A stretch of 64,000 nt of DNA from Deltaproteobacteria bacterium (GTDB lineage: Bacteria; UBA10199; JACPAL01): NCBI GenBank assembly GCA_016180845.1, contig JACPAK010000003.1, forward strand, positions 186,001 to 250,000, in the 5' to 3' direction. Position 1 is the stretch's first letter, and each line of letters begins with the position of its first letter. Below are positions 15,877 through 27,700 of the stretch, one piece after another. Made by a program: the position numbers and the translations under genes. The notes beneath the pieces are model-generated. The model searched no databases, was not told the DNA's origin, and saw nothing but the letters and a program-made list of their open reading frames with translations.

Positions 15877-16866
15877 ATGACAAAAGGAAAATTGGAAAAT
15901 CTCAAAAAACTCTCGAGCAAAAAAGGGATCATTGCCGCGGCGGCGATGGATCAGAGAGGGTCGCTTCAGAAATCGATCGCGAAGGAAAAAGGGATCGATC
16001 CGTCACAGGTGACTCCCCAGATGATGTCTGAATTCAAGACAGCGGTCACAAAGGTCCTGACCCCCTATGCCACGGCGGTCTTGCTTGATCCCGAGTTTGG
16101 TCTTGAGGCGGCAAAACAGCGCTCCTCAAACGCCGGCCTCCTCTTGGCCTATGAATCGACCGGTTATGAGCAAAACACACCGGGACGTGTCCCTCGGTTG
16201 GTCCCTGATTGGACAGTCTCTAAATCAATTGCCACCGGTGCGAATGCGATCAAGATCCTTCTTTACTATTCCCCTTTTGAAGATTCGAAGATCAACGAGA
16301 TCAAGCATGCCTGGGTGGAACGAATCGGCGTGGAGTGTGCCCATCATGACATCCCGTTCTTCCTCGAGTTTGTCGGATACTCGACCATTGCCGGCGAGGA
16401 TGAGAAAGGAATCGAATATGCGCGCAAAAAACCGGAGGTGGTCCGAAAAAGCATGGAGGAGTTTTCAAAAGATCGTTACCTGGTCGATGTCTTGAAGGTC
16501 GAGGTCCCGGTCAATATGAAATTTGTGGAAGGGGCCAATGCCTGCAAAGGCAACCATGCCTATACAAAGGATGAGGCGAAGGATCTTTTCCGAAAAACCG
16601 CCGCTGTCACAAAGAAACCGTTCATCTATCTCTCTGCCGGTGTCAGTGATGACGAGTTTCGTGAGAGCCTTGAGCTCGCCGGTGAGGCGGGGGTTCGATT
16701 CAACGGTGTTCTCTGTGGTCGCGCTACATGGAAAGAGGGGATCCCGGTCTATGCGAAGTCCGGCGTCGCCGCCCTCGAGCGGTGGCTCTCGGATCGCGGC
16801 ATCCAGAATATCAAGGCGCTGAACGCGGTGCTTGAAAAATACGCACACCCTTGGTCAGAGAGATAG
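15877..16866 (+). CDS. Tagatose 1,6-bisphosphate aldolase-like (LacD family)
   Basis: Class I-type aldolase resembling LacD, which splits tagatose 1,6-bisphosphate to DHAP and glyceraldehyde 3-phosphate. 329 residues (LacD about 326). Visible: GIIAAAAMDQRGSL, TAVLLDPEFGLEAA, LLAYESTGYE, KILLYYSPF and LKVEVPVN (Schiff-base lysine region), ending in PFIYLSAGVSDDEF and FNGVLCGRATWKEG. The ATG at 15877 is chosen because GGGAGGG lies 9 bases upstream; an in-frame ATG at 15847 has no such site. No lac or galactitol genes are nearby, so it may act as a general fructose/tagatose-bisphosphate aldolase. Its 3' end overlaps the convergent PAP2 gene by 56 bases. Confidence 0.88.
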   Translation: MTKGKLENLKKLSSKKGIIAAAAMDQRGSLQKSIAKEKGIDPSQVTPQMMSEFKTAVTKVLTPYATAVLLDPEFGLEAAKQRSSNAGLLLAYESTGYEQNTPGRVPRLVPDWTVSKSIATGANAIKILLYYSPFEDSKINEIKHAWVERIGVECAHHDIPFFLEFVGYSTIAGEDEKGIEYARKKPEVVRKSMEEFSKDRYLVDVLKVEVPVNMKFVEGANACKGNHAYTKDEAKDLFRKTAAVTKKPFIYLSAGVSDDEFRESLELAGEAGVRFNGVLCGRATWKEGIPVYAKSGVAALERWLSDRGIQNIKALNAVLEKYAHPWSER

Positions 16867-17458
16867 GCTTAAAGACGATCCGGTAACACAGCCATCCCAC
16901 AAAAATCCCACTGACGACATCGAGAATGTAGTGTTGCTTCACAAAAACCACGGATACGGCGACGAGCCAGGCGAAGGGGAAAAAGATTTTCCCCAAACCT
17001 TTTCGATACCGTTCGAAGAAAAAAGAGACCAGAAAGACATTTGAGACATGTAGAGAGGGGAAACAATTATAAACAGGATCCAACCAATAGTAGAAAACGA
17101 TCAACTTGTTGAGCCAGCTTCCCCCATAATCAAGTGAAGGGCGCAGTGTATACTCAACAGGAAAAACAAGAAAAAAAATGAAATGGAAGCTCACACAAAG
17201 AAAAAAAGATTTAACGACCTTTTTGAAGAAGGCGAGATCATCAATCCCTACGTAGGCGCTCGCTGTGAAGGCATAGATCAAGAGGTAGGCAAAGATCATT
17301 TCCGGCACAAAAGGAATCTGGCTCTCATAAGGAAGCGCAATGCGATGGATGCCAGATCGATGAGCGGTGGCAAAACCGATCAAAAAATAACCCCCGACAT
17401 AGTAGATCAGGATGGCGAGGAACAGGAGTCCCTTGATAATTCTATCCCGAGTGCTCAT
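16811..17458 (-). CDS. PAP2-superfamily membrane phosphatase/phosphotransferase
   Basis: 215 residues with about six hydrophobic segments (first: LLFLAILIYYVGGYFLIGF). The PAP2 active-site parts are NCFPSLHVSNVFLV (PSxH with the catalytic His) and VKQHYILDVVSGIFVG (xxxHxxxD). This arrangement is closest to the PAP2_3/inositol-phosphoceramide-synthase-like branch. It would act on a lipid phosphate or transfer a phospho-head group at the inner membrane. The ATG at 17458 overlaps the stop of the AMMECR1 gene (ATGA), which argues against the longer reading 20 codons upstream. The 3' end runs 56 bases into the opposite strand of the aldolase gene. Confidence 0.85.
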   Translation of the reverse strand: MSTRDRIIKGLLFLAILIYYVGGYFLIGFATAHRSGIHRIALPYESQIPFVPEMIFAYLLIYAFTASAYVGIDDLAFFKKVVKSFFLCVSFHFIFFLVFPVEYTLRPSLDYGGSWLNKLIVFYYWLDPVYNCFPSLHVSNVFLVSFFFERYRKGLGKIFFPFAWLVAVSVVFVKQHYILDVVSGIFVGWLCYRIVFKPISLTKGVRIFQAPRSAP

Positions 17459-18012
17459 AGGCCTTCGTGAAAGACCTCTGCAGAGAAAAGTGAAATCACA
17501 ACCTCCTTTGATCGCCAATCTCCGGAAGAAAGTCCAGCCTTGAGACAGGTATAATCCAAAAAAGTCTCCCGATCCCAGCCTTCCCGCTCAGCGACTTGCG
17601 GCAAAAGCAGTCCCCTTTTCCACCCTTTTTCGATCAACAATCCATGCTCCCCAATCCGGATCTCGGAAATATCATGCATCACCTGAAATGGAGACAGGAT
17701 CGAGATCTCAATACGGACATTCCCAAGTTCTTCAAGAGTCATTGGAGAAAACCGGGGATCACCGGTCGCTGCCTGAATCGCCATCTCTTGAACGACACGG
17801 ATGAGCGGCTTGTCGGCAGGAAGATGACCGATACACCCCCTCAATTGGAATTTTTCAGCAGATAGTTTCTTTTCCAACGTGACAAAAGCGCCGCGCTTCT
17901 CACCTAGCATCGGAGAGCGAGAACTCATGACAGGAATTTTTTCCCCCTTCAGATACAGCTCAAGGGTCTGACGCGCGATTTGAAGAAGTTCTTTTTTGTC
18001 TTCGGCTTGCAT
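17455..18012 (-). CDS. AMMECR1-domain protein (AmmeMemoRadiSam system protein A)
   Basis: 185 residues of the AMMECR1 family. Signature segments: GAFVTLEKKLSAEKFQLRGC then IGHLPADKPL (RGCIG box), FSPMTLEELGNVRIEISILS, and GLLIEKGWKRGLLLPQVAER, with a C-terminal FLDYTCLKAGLSSGDW. The family often co-occurs with Memo and a radical SAM protein; neither is visible in this window. Biochemical role is unknown. It is first in a two-gene leftward operon with the PAP2 gene and divergent from coaC with 32 bases between. Confidence 0.92.
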   Translation of the reverse strand: MQAEDKKELLQIARQTLELYLKGEKIPVMSSRSPMLGEKRGAFVTLEKKLSAEKFQLRGCIGHLPADKPLIRVVQEMAIQAATGDPRFSPMTLEELGNVRIEISILSPFQVMHDISEIRIGEHGLLIEKGWKRGLLLPQVAEREGWDRETFLDYTCLKAGLSSGDWRSKEVVISLFSAEVFHEGL

Positions 18013-18044
18013 TTGAGTTGATTTTTTTAGTATGACTCCACACC

Positions 18045-18611
18045 ATGCTCAAGGGCAAAACGATAGTTTTAGGAGTCACTGGCGGTATCGCCGCCTACAA
18101 GTCGTGTGAACTCGTGCGGCAATTGAGAGAGGCCGGTGCCGAGGTCCATGTCATGATGACCAAGGCAGCACAGGAGTTTGTGACCTCGCTTACCTTCCAA
18201 ACTCTTTCCGGTCACCCTGTCCAAACGAATCTCTTTAATCTGACAGAAGGAATGGAGATAGGACACATTTCACTCGCGGATAAGGCGGATCTGGTCGTCA
18301 TCGCACCGGCGACTGCCGACATACTCGCAAAAATCGCCCATGGACTCTGTGATGATATCGTCACGACAGTCATCTGCGCCACAAAATCCCCCGTTCTCCT
18401 CGCCCCCTCCATGAATGTTCATATGTGGGAGAACCCGATCACTCAGGAAAATGTAAAAAAACTGGAAGCAGCTGGTTACATGATCCTCGAACCGACTGAA
18501 GGATCACTCGCCTGTGGTTATGAAGGAAAGGGACGCCTGCCGGAACCCGAAACGATCCTCGAAGAGATCGAGAAAATGCTGACCACCTCTAAAAAACTTG
18601 CCTTGAGATAA
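18045..18611 (+). CDS. coaC: Phosphopantothenoylcysteine decarboxylase, stand-alone CoaC
   Basis: FMN-dependent decarboxylase giving 4'-phosphopantetheine in CoA synthesis. 188 residues, corresponding only to the N-terminal half of the usual fused CoaBC. Visible: VLGVTGGIAAYKSCELVRQL, GHISLADKADLVVIAPATAD (catalytic His in the G-H-I/x-L box), APSMNVHMWENP (PxMNxxMW motif) and LACGYEGKGRLPEP with the active-site Cys. The CoaB half is encoded at 56217-56885. No Shine-Dalgarno is seen; TATGAC lies 8 bases before the ATG, so a very short leader is possible. Confidence 0.94.
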   Translation: MLKGKTIVLGVTGGIAAYKSCELVRQLREAGAEVHVMMTKAAQEFVTSLTFQTLSGHPVQTNLFNLTEGMEIGHISLADKADLVVIAPATADILAKIAHGLCDDIVTTVICATKSPVLLAPSMNVHMWENPITQENVKKLEAAGYMILEPTEGSLACGYEGKGRLPEPETILEEIEKMLTTSKKLALR

Positions 18612-18619
18612 TTCTCATT

Positions 18620-18664
18620 CTGATAATTTTTATCAGATTGATAACGGTTTTGGGTTAACCAAAA
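18620..18664. promoter_or_regulatory. Two dyad-symmetric elements upstream of giant gene
   Basis: In an AT-rich stretch after coaC: CTGATAA-TTT-TTATCAG (18620-18636, perfect 7-base arms) and TTTTGG-GTTAA-CCAAAA (18648-18664, perfect 6-base arms around the palindrome GGTTAACC). They lie about 50-95 bases upstream of the sigma-54 element, the position expected of an enhancer-binding activator site. The first could instead be a weak terminator of coaC. Confidence 0.45.
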
Positions 18665-18714
18665 TAAAAAAATTATATTTATCAATGGATTAGCCAGTCA
18701 AAATAATCTTGCCT

Positions 18715-18730
18715 CGGCATACGAATTGCA
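18715..18730 (+). promoter_or_regulatory. Sigma-54 (-24/-12) promoter for giant surface protein
   Basis: CGGCAT-ACGAA-TTGCA: the GG-N10-GC spacing and TTGCA are kept; two bases of TGGCAC differ. Predicted start about 18741, giving a 19-base leader (with AGCAGG) before the ATG at 18760. Confidence 0.65.
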
Positions 18731-18759
18731 GGTATCACAGGGCAGCAGGTTATCTATCT

Positions 18760-21700
18760 ATGAAGAGACGACTGGTCATCGTAATTTTTCTCGCCCTGTT
18801 TGGTCTCACGCTCACTCTCTTTGCCCAAGAACAGACAAAACCTGAAGGACGCGTCGGCGGAGGACAGGGATCGGCCGGCGGATGTTCCTGCCCACTCGCG
18901 AAAAAATCAAAACGGGATGGACTTGTACCGACCGGTGGTGAAATCCAGCAACCTGCCACCCCTCCAGATACTGACAAGGACGGCAAACCGGATGAAGACG
19001 ACAAGGATGATGACAATGACGGCATTCCCGATAAGGAGGATTCCTGTCCACTCAATGCCGCAAACAGCTGCGTTCAAGGGGAAACGGGGTCGCGATGCAG
19101 CTCGGATGGGGATTGCAGCCCCGGTTTTGCCTGTAATGAATCAGGGGACGTCGGTCTCTGCGAACAGGATAGCGATCGAGATGGAACTCCTGATTCTCAA
19201 GATAATGACGACGACGGTGATGGGATCGATGACGGCAATGATGGCTGCCCTCTTGATAGCACCAACTCCTGCACGGAAGGCCGATTAGGTTCTCGCTGTG
19301 CGACAAATGCCGACTGCACCGCCGGTTTCGCCTGCGATCCGACAAACAACACCTGCCAGACTGATTCGGATGGGGATGGGACGGTTGATCAGCTCGATAT
19401 CTGTCCCAATGACAGCACGAACCAATGCCTTCCCGGCGGCGGTCCGTGCACTCCTCCCCGTTTCTTTGATGGGGCGACCTGTTCCTGCCCGGCGGGAGAG
19501 ACCTGGAATGGAACCACTTGCGTTGAAGAACCGGAACCGCTTCCCGGAGAGGGAGTCGAGGGGGCGCTGCTTCGATTCGATCTTGATCCAACCACCTTCG
19601 GTCGTTGGACAGGAACGTTCACCGATGAAGGAGACGGTAACTACAGCGCCTCTGTCTACGATTTGAATACCGCTGGCGCTGCAAATCTCGAGGCAGAGAT
19701 CCTCGCTGGTCCATCAGTCGACGAAAGGATATCGGCAACTTCAACCCCCTTTGAGATCCGTACAGCAGTCGTTCGTGAGACAACAATCTATCTCGCTGAG
19801 AACCAGCTTCAGGCCTTTGCGCAAGTCGTGGGGGCGAATGGAGAACCGGTCGCCCCAACTACCGTTGTCAATTTTGAGATCATTTCTCAAGGGGCAACAC
19901 CAACTGTTATTGTAGGACCAGTCCGAGGAACCTCTGAAGGGGGCGGGATCTTCAGTGCAGACCTCACGATTCCCCCATCGGAATTTGATGGGACCGGCAA
20001 TATCCGTGACCTACGCGTGAGTGTTGATGGGATCACATCTTCCTTTGTCCGGGATATCCGGTTTCAACAGCGTCAGCGGTCGCTTGACCTCTCAACAGCC
20101 GGAGAGGTTGGGATCGTCCTGCCGGCAGCGAATCAATACACACCGGCCAGTGGAGATGCCTGGTTCATCGTACCGGTCACACTTCAGGCAGGAACTGAAA
20201 ATATCAATTTCTATCAGATTGAGATTCAATATAACGCCAATCGTCTCCGGATTATTGATGCCGCTAATGATGTCGGCCCTGGCAATGATGCCGGATCATT
20301 TGGAGATCCCGGAGCCGATGATTTCGCTCGAGGGGCTTCTGGATGTTCAGCCCCTGTCGATTACCGTTGTCTGCGATTTAACACCTCAAGTCCTACCGGC
20401 GAGAGGGCCGATGCCAGCGGAAGGATGGAGATTGCGGAAGTCAGATTTCATATTGTTGACTCAACCGAAGAGCGGGCGGAGATTTTGGGATCTGTCCAAA
20501 GTATCCTCCGACGATGCGAGGCAGCTGACCTCACCTGCGACCCGAATATCGTCTCTACCGAAACACCAATCCAGGTAGTCGACTTCGACAGTCAAGGAAC
20601 CGTCGGCGAGGTCCTGACCCCTGTCACTCGGGTGGTTAGTTATTTTGCCTGGCCAACAGAGATCGACCTCTACAGGGCTGGGACTATCCTGCCGGGAACA
20701 GGGTCGATTCAGGTTCGTCAACTCCGTAACCGTCTCGGTGATAATCTCAGTACCCCAACCGGTGTCACAGGGAGAATTGTGGCAGGGAGCGGACTCTTTT
20801 TTGCTGCGGACCTTTCCTACAGAGTCACTGCCGATGGTGAATCAGAGATCGAGATCACACTTCCCGATGGTTCGACCCAGCGCGGAATGAGGGTCAGAGG
20901 TGAAATAGCAGATGACAATGAAATCACTCTCCAGCTTGCCGATTCGACACTGAACCAGATCTCCGGAACTACTCCGGCTGTCTGTCAGAGGACTCAGGCA
21001 ACTGTTGGATGGGTTGTTCCCGAACGCAATGCAAGCACGACATTTCCTGCGCGTCCTTCGTTTAACATCGATCTTTCACCCTGGACCACATGGTCGGCCA
21101 CGGGACCGTTCGTCGTGAATGACATGGATGACAATCTGCCCCGTGGACTTGTCGAAACCGTCGGCTGCCCGGAAACAGGAGCAGTCTCAGGAACCATCAC
21201 CGCCAACGGTTTCGGGCTCGGTCCACAAACATCCCCGATAACAGCCAATGGCGACCAGGAGGTGACCGTTTCCAGCCTCCAGGTTGGGGTCCCCGCAACC
21301 ATTGGGTTCCGTGCCGTCGATGGCAACACGATCACTCCAAATCCGACAGCAACACTGCCGGGAACGGCGACCGGTTTTGTGCGTGTGACGAATGCGCTAA
21401 CCGCGCTCGACTCACAGGCCCCGATTGTCGTCTGGGCCACGACCACCGATCCCGATCTCCCCGGCGGGACATCAAGATATCTCGCCTCACCGGACACCAC
21501 CTTTTCGATCGATCCGGCCGATCCACAAGATATTATCTGTCTGACCACACCCCTCGAGCCTCGGCTATGCCTGGATACCGGCGGGACCCTCGTCAATGCG
21601 ATCGGAGGAACAGAGGATGGCGCCAGGGCGGCCGTCACAGCAACTTACGGTGGAGCGACGTCGAAGGGTTCGGTTCTTGTTCGAGTCGATTCCGCAACAG

Positions 21701-24700
21701 GGCTTGAAATCACTGCCGATCGGACGACACTCGCGATCGACGATGAAGACCCCGCAGCGATCATTCGATCTCTGCCAACAACAGCACAGCTCACCGTTGC
21801 CGCGACCTGGGGGGATAACGGCGCCCGCTACGAGGCGACATGGGATCAGCAACGGACCACCTATGAGGTCACCGAGGCGGTCACCACGAGGGTCAGACCG
21901 GGTGGGCTTGTTGAAATCGATCCCGCGACCGGCATTGTGCGTGCAACCGGGAATGGAACCGGACGCGTGAGCATTACGGCGATCGTGAATGGACTCGGTC
22001 TCGAAGATAATTCAGAATCGATCGATCTTTGGGTCGTCAGCCTGGAACGAATTCGGATCGAGAGTTTTGAAGATTTCGCCATTCCATCGGATTGCTCCAG
22101 CTTCACACCACGAACGATGAACTGCGGAACACGGATGCCGGATGACACCGCCTCACTCATCGAGGGGACGACGGAACGTCAGAATCTGCAGATTGAGGTT
22201 CGTGGGGAATGGACCGATGGGGCTGAATTAACCGACCTGATCTCTCCAGCATCGGCGGCGGCTGCGTATATTCAAACAATCTTTAATGATGAAAGCCTGC
22301 TAGCGGGTCGGTGCGATGACCTTTTTGATCCGGATACGGGAAACCCGAAGAGGCTCCTGACCGGTGATACTGCAGATGATTGTACACTCGCGGCAACACT
22401 GAATTGGACCACCGATGCCGGGACACCCGATGAAAGGGTCGTGTCGATCTCGCGAGATTACGACCTCCATGTCGCGACCACCACAGCGCAGATCCGCACG
22501 CTGTATGTCCGAGGCACCGAAGGAATCAGTGCTGGCGCAACATACACCGATGTCACTTGTGACGACACCTTCTCCGGCGTGAGTCGGAGACGGGTGGCGG
22601 GTGGTGTGGGTGATCTCACGAACCTCCGGGTCATTGCGGAGTTTGATGATAACTCACGCCAGCTCCTCGCGAGTGGCAGTAATCAAGTCATCACCGGACT
22701 CCTCACATTCACCCCAAGCATCCCTACCGGAATCTTTGAGTCAGCGACCGACGATCCCTTCCGCCTTGTCGCCGGGGAAGATGGGCAGGTCGAGATCTTG
22801 AGAAATGGTGTCGGACGGGTCACAATCGATGTCGCCTCGGATGACACGACAACGCCCTTCGGCTCACAGCCTTACACCCTCTGCACGAACCTCACCCCCG
22901 CTGTTGGAGATATCGATGTCGGCAATGGATCGGGTCGAATGGTCTTTGAAGACTTGAACGTCAGTGTGCGTGTGAATGCCGGGACCAATACCCTCTCCGG
23001 CTTCGAAATCCGACTCTTCTATAACCCCGCCGTCCTCCGGACATCGGATGGCCAGATTACTATTGGCTCAGCGCCGACACTTAGTCTCACACCAAACGAT
23101 CAACCGAACAGCGCCAGAACCTCAGCCGATACTGATCAAGAGATTGTACTGATCGGCAACTTTGGAACACCCCAATCAGGTTCACTCGAGATTGCACGAA
23201 TCAACTTCTCAAAAGTACCGGGAGGGCCCACGGTCACACACCTGACAGGGACCATCGCTTCACTCATCGCTGTTGTTGATGAGAATGATGACGTGGGATA
23301 TGCGGTCGTGCCGGCGGGTAGCTTGATCACGGCAGGTGATGGCTGGATCGACCCACCGCTCGGGAACTATAATAGTAGTGGCGCCTTCGATCCCCAAGAT
23401 GTCTTTAGACTTCAACAAGTCTTCCGCGGTGATTTGTCACCTCCTTATACTATTGATGGCGACTACAATCAGGATGGAACCATTAGTGTCGAGGATGCCC
23501 CTCGTGGCCGCGAGATCCTCGCGGATCTTTTCTACTGGGTCGCCGAGGCGACCACGGATCCCGCCAATCCGATCAGGGCCTCACTGATCGTCACGGAGCC
23601 TTCACCTGGCACCGCCCGTATCGCCGCACGTGTTCGAAAGGCTAATGATATTGCCTGTCCCCTCGCCGCCTTTACCCAACTCGATCTTGATGTCAGTTTT
23701 GCCGTCCGATCCGGCGGAAACAGCACCTTGAGCCGATCGTATCGGGCCGCTCCCACGACTGTTGCTGCTGATGGGACCAGTTGTGACTACTTTGTTGAAA
23801 TTCCCGGAATCGAATTTGATAGCACGATCACGGTCAGGCCGCGCTTGACAGTCCTCCCCTCTTCCGCGGGTGACGTTGCGAATGCCGATTGGATTATTGC
23901 GAGGGATTTCCCGGTGACTGGCACAGCAGGAGGAGCCTGCACTCCGGGAAGCTGTCCGCCGGATCAGGAATGCGACACCGTCACCGGCATCTGTCGGGAT
24001 CCCGGCTCTGCAGGTGAGGGGTGCTCGACATGTGAAGATTGCGATCCAGGTCTTGCCTGCGACGACTCAGGGGTTTGCGAAATCGACACCAACGGGGATT
24101 GCGAATCGGATAGCGACGACGGTGACGATGACGGAGACGGAACTGATGATGGCGCCGATAACTGTCCGCTCATCAGTAATGATCAAACCGATACCGACAG
24201 CGACGGACGTGGCGATGCCTGTGACAGTTGCCCAAGCGACCCGACCCCAGACTGTAGCACCGTCGTCAATACCCCCCCCTCGCTGACGATCACACCATCG
24301 ATCGATTCTGTTCCAGAAGGTTCACCGATTCCGGAGCTGACCATTCGGGCGACTGATCTTGATGCGGGTGATACTGTGGAGATCAGCATGACACAGCCGG
24401 CTGGTCAGGTTGTGCTCAATGAGCCGGTCTTGACGCCGCCAACTCCGTCGGGAAATCCGGCAACAGCAACATTTAATTGGACACACGATGAAAATGATGT
24501 CGGGGCGAGCTTCACATTCACCTTCACCGCAACCGACGGTCGTGGCGCAACCTCTACCGAAACAGTAACCGTCGCGGTCGATTCACCGATTGAATCCGAG
24601 GACACGGTCCTCTATGCCCCGATCCAGTTTGAACTCTCGGAAGGGACAACAGATCCACTCAATCTCTGGAATCGGAACTGGCGGGATATCGGTAACCCGG

Positions 24701-27700
24701 ATGGAAGCTACGATGGTCAGTTCTTCAAGCTCTCGACGACCGGTGAAAAATCGCTAACGGTTCGTATCCCGAATTCTACGGCAAGCCTGACCGAGGAGTT
24801 CGATGTCACAAGCCCGGTCGCCCGGATCCATGTCGTCACGAATCTCACTGATCTCTTCCTGCCTCCCGATGATGATGAAGAGGGGGTCGATCTCGGCTTC
24901 TTCACCTTCTTTGTTGATAGTGATGGACGTCCTGTCGATCCCGATCCCGGTTCTGTCCGATACAGTCGTGACGATGGAGTCCCCCTGTTACCCTCCAGCG
25001 AACCGACTCCACTTGAGACGGGGATCTACTATCAGACCATCCGTGTCCCGGATGAGGGATTTGATGACGCCTCTCATACGCTCACAGTCAGCGTCGTTGG
25101 ACCCGGAGTGACCCCCGGTTCGGATACATTTAATGCCGCCTTGCCGGCGACCCCTCTTGCAGTTTCTTTTGGCTCCGCCGGTCTCCAGCTCCCACAACGG
25201 ATGCCTCGGCCGGGAGAAACGGTCGATGTCGATGTCTATATCAATCCGCCGGAAGAGGAAGAGCATCGGAACCTCTTCAGCTTTAATTTCAGTGTCGGTT
25301 ACGACACAGCAGCACTGCGCTATGAGCGGGTGATCCAGCCTGCAAGTGCGAGTGACTTCAATGGATATGCCCCTGTGAATCCCGAAAACGGCACGGTGAC
25401 CATTATCAGTTCCACCACCGAAGAGGTGCCTGTCCCCGACACCTCGCGGGGCCTCCATGTCGCAACGATCCAATTCACGGTGCTCGGTTCAGCTGATACC
25501 ACTGTCACCGGCCACAGCAATCGACTCGCCTACTATGATCAGGGGGGACAGGGGTTTGGTGAGGATACCGACATGACCGTCGCCGATCATGCGAGACGCG
25601 ACAACACAGGAAGCGGAATCCTCCGTTTAAGACCGATTACGACAGAGGGATTCTTCGCTTGGATACCAGAGAGTTTCCTGATCGAGGCGCCAGCGATAAA
25701 CGACAGCCTTACTGGTGTCTCCCAGGTCAGTGTCAGGACTGTTCAGACAGCGGCGACCGACATCACCGATTACAGTGGGAGTATGACATTAAGCACCGTC
25801 TCCGGCGGAGGGGATGGTGTCCTCATTATCGGTGGTGGTGCTGAGGGTCGGTTTGGGGTCTCAGGCACACCCGGAACGGCGGAACTCAAGGTCGAGCTGC
25901 CGGGGCTCCCGGCCACAACCGCGATCGAGGATATCAAGGTTCGAACCGCACGGTATGAACCGACACTCCCTGCTGTCACCCGTGTTGTTCCCGACGATCT
26001 GAATTTGTCCTTAAGCTGGCTCGGGGAGGAGAACGGTTTCCAGCGGACCCGTATCCGTACGATCTGGGATATCCCGGATAATAGCGCGAACGTTGAACTG
26101 ACCGACCGGATGACCTGCAGTATCCCTCCCACTGTCACGGATGGACGTGAGATCAGTGAATGTTATGTCACAGCGGTTGCCAATGTCTTCGAAGGAGATG
26201 TCCTGGATGACACCTTCGATGTTGCGGTCAGCGGTGCTGGGGTCAGTCAGACCGCGTCGGTCAGGTATACTAATGACCCTCAAGGGATCAACTCGCTCTA
26301 TATCTCGATTCCGGCCGAGATTGCGTCACTCACAACAAACGACATCGCGCTGTTGCCCGTTTCCTCAGGTTCTTTGGGAACCGGCTCGCAGACCGCAGTC
26401 GTCTCAAATGTCATGCGACAGTACCGGCAAACTGTGCCGCTTACGATCTGGGCGATCGACACCGAGGAAAACCGGATCGATGTGACCGATGTCGATGTCG
26501 CCCGCACAAGTCTCACAAGTGACAACGATTTACAGGTGGAGATTGATCAAGACTGCGATGATAATCCGGACACTGTCGACCCGTGCGCCCGCGCGCTCGC
26601 CTCGACCGATGCCGATGGGATCCTCCTCCATGCGGAGTGGGGAGGACAAATAGCCAACAACCCTGTCATCGTTGATATCCCGCCACAAACGGTCCGTGTG
26701 ACCGGTTGCGATCAGGACCTGGCAGCAAGTGCAACAGACATCGCGGCCCGTGTTTTAGGACTGATCCCCTCAACAACCCTCGGTGTTGAGCGGTGCACGG
26801 CACAGGATGCACAAGGGACCTGTATCAGTTGGTCCCCGGTCGAAGTCACATGCTCCATCGTTGGGGATGGAACTGACTTCGTCAATCTCGATGCCGGGCC
26901 CTGCGTTGTCACTGTTAACGAAACGCTGCCGGCGTTTGGACGTTTCCAGGTTGCCCTCGATACCAACAACTTTTTGGGAATCCTGAATCAGACCTGTAAA
27001 CGGGATGTTGTGACGCTCTCTGGACTCAACTACCTGCTCTACGAAGATTTCGATAGCGAGTTTGAGACCGCCGTTCGGGAGACTGGGAACCTGCTCTCGC
27101 AGATCGAGGGAAGGGTCGGAACCTATCAACGAGCACGCCTTGTAATGCAGGCGGTCTGGTCCGATGGTGAGTCGCGCGGGATGGACGACTACGTAGCCGC
27201 CGACCAGATCGACGGGATTACTATCCTCGCGAATGCAACTCCCTTCGGCGTCGCGGCGAATCCAACCTTGGGATGGCCCGAGTCGCTGAGGCTCACACCG
27301 TTTGATGATGACATCGGGACGATCACGAAAACCTTTGAACCACCGGTCGTTGTTTCCGGTTTCACCTCAGAGATGACCCTGACTATAGAAGATACACCGA
27401 TCGATATCACCGAGATTGTTCTTTCCGGCCGGGGTGCTGAAATCAATAACGGAGATATCTCACGCGGCGACGAGTTCTTTGATGGGACCTTCAGTGGGCC
27501 GATCGATCAACGGGCCATTTTACGCGCCGTCGCGACCTTCCGGGATAGGACACGTTATGAGCTCCTGGACACCAATGGCGATCAGGTCTTTAGCACCCCG
27601 GATCCCTTCCTCAATTTCACAGCGGCAGAAAGGTGGTTCACAGGCATCACGCCACCGAGCCCCCTCCCACGCGCGATCGATTTTGTGACCCCTGATTCCG

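Noticed and set aside
16811-17518. Longer PAP2 start 20 codons upstream
   Set aside because: It would overlap 64 bases of the AMMECR1 gene; the ATG at 17458 forms a standard ATGA coupling and begins just before the first membrane helix.
18709-18759. TTG start adding 17 residues to the giant protein
   Set aside because: It overlaps upstream promoter sequence (the sigma-54 -24/-12 element is at 18715-18730) and would put a charged extension before a normal signal peptide.
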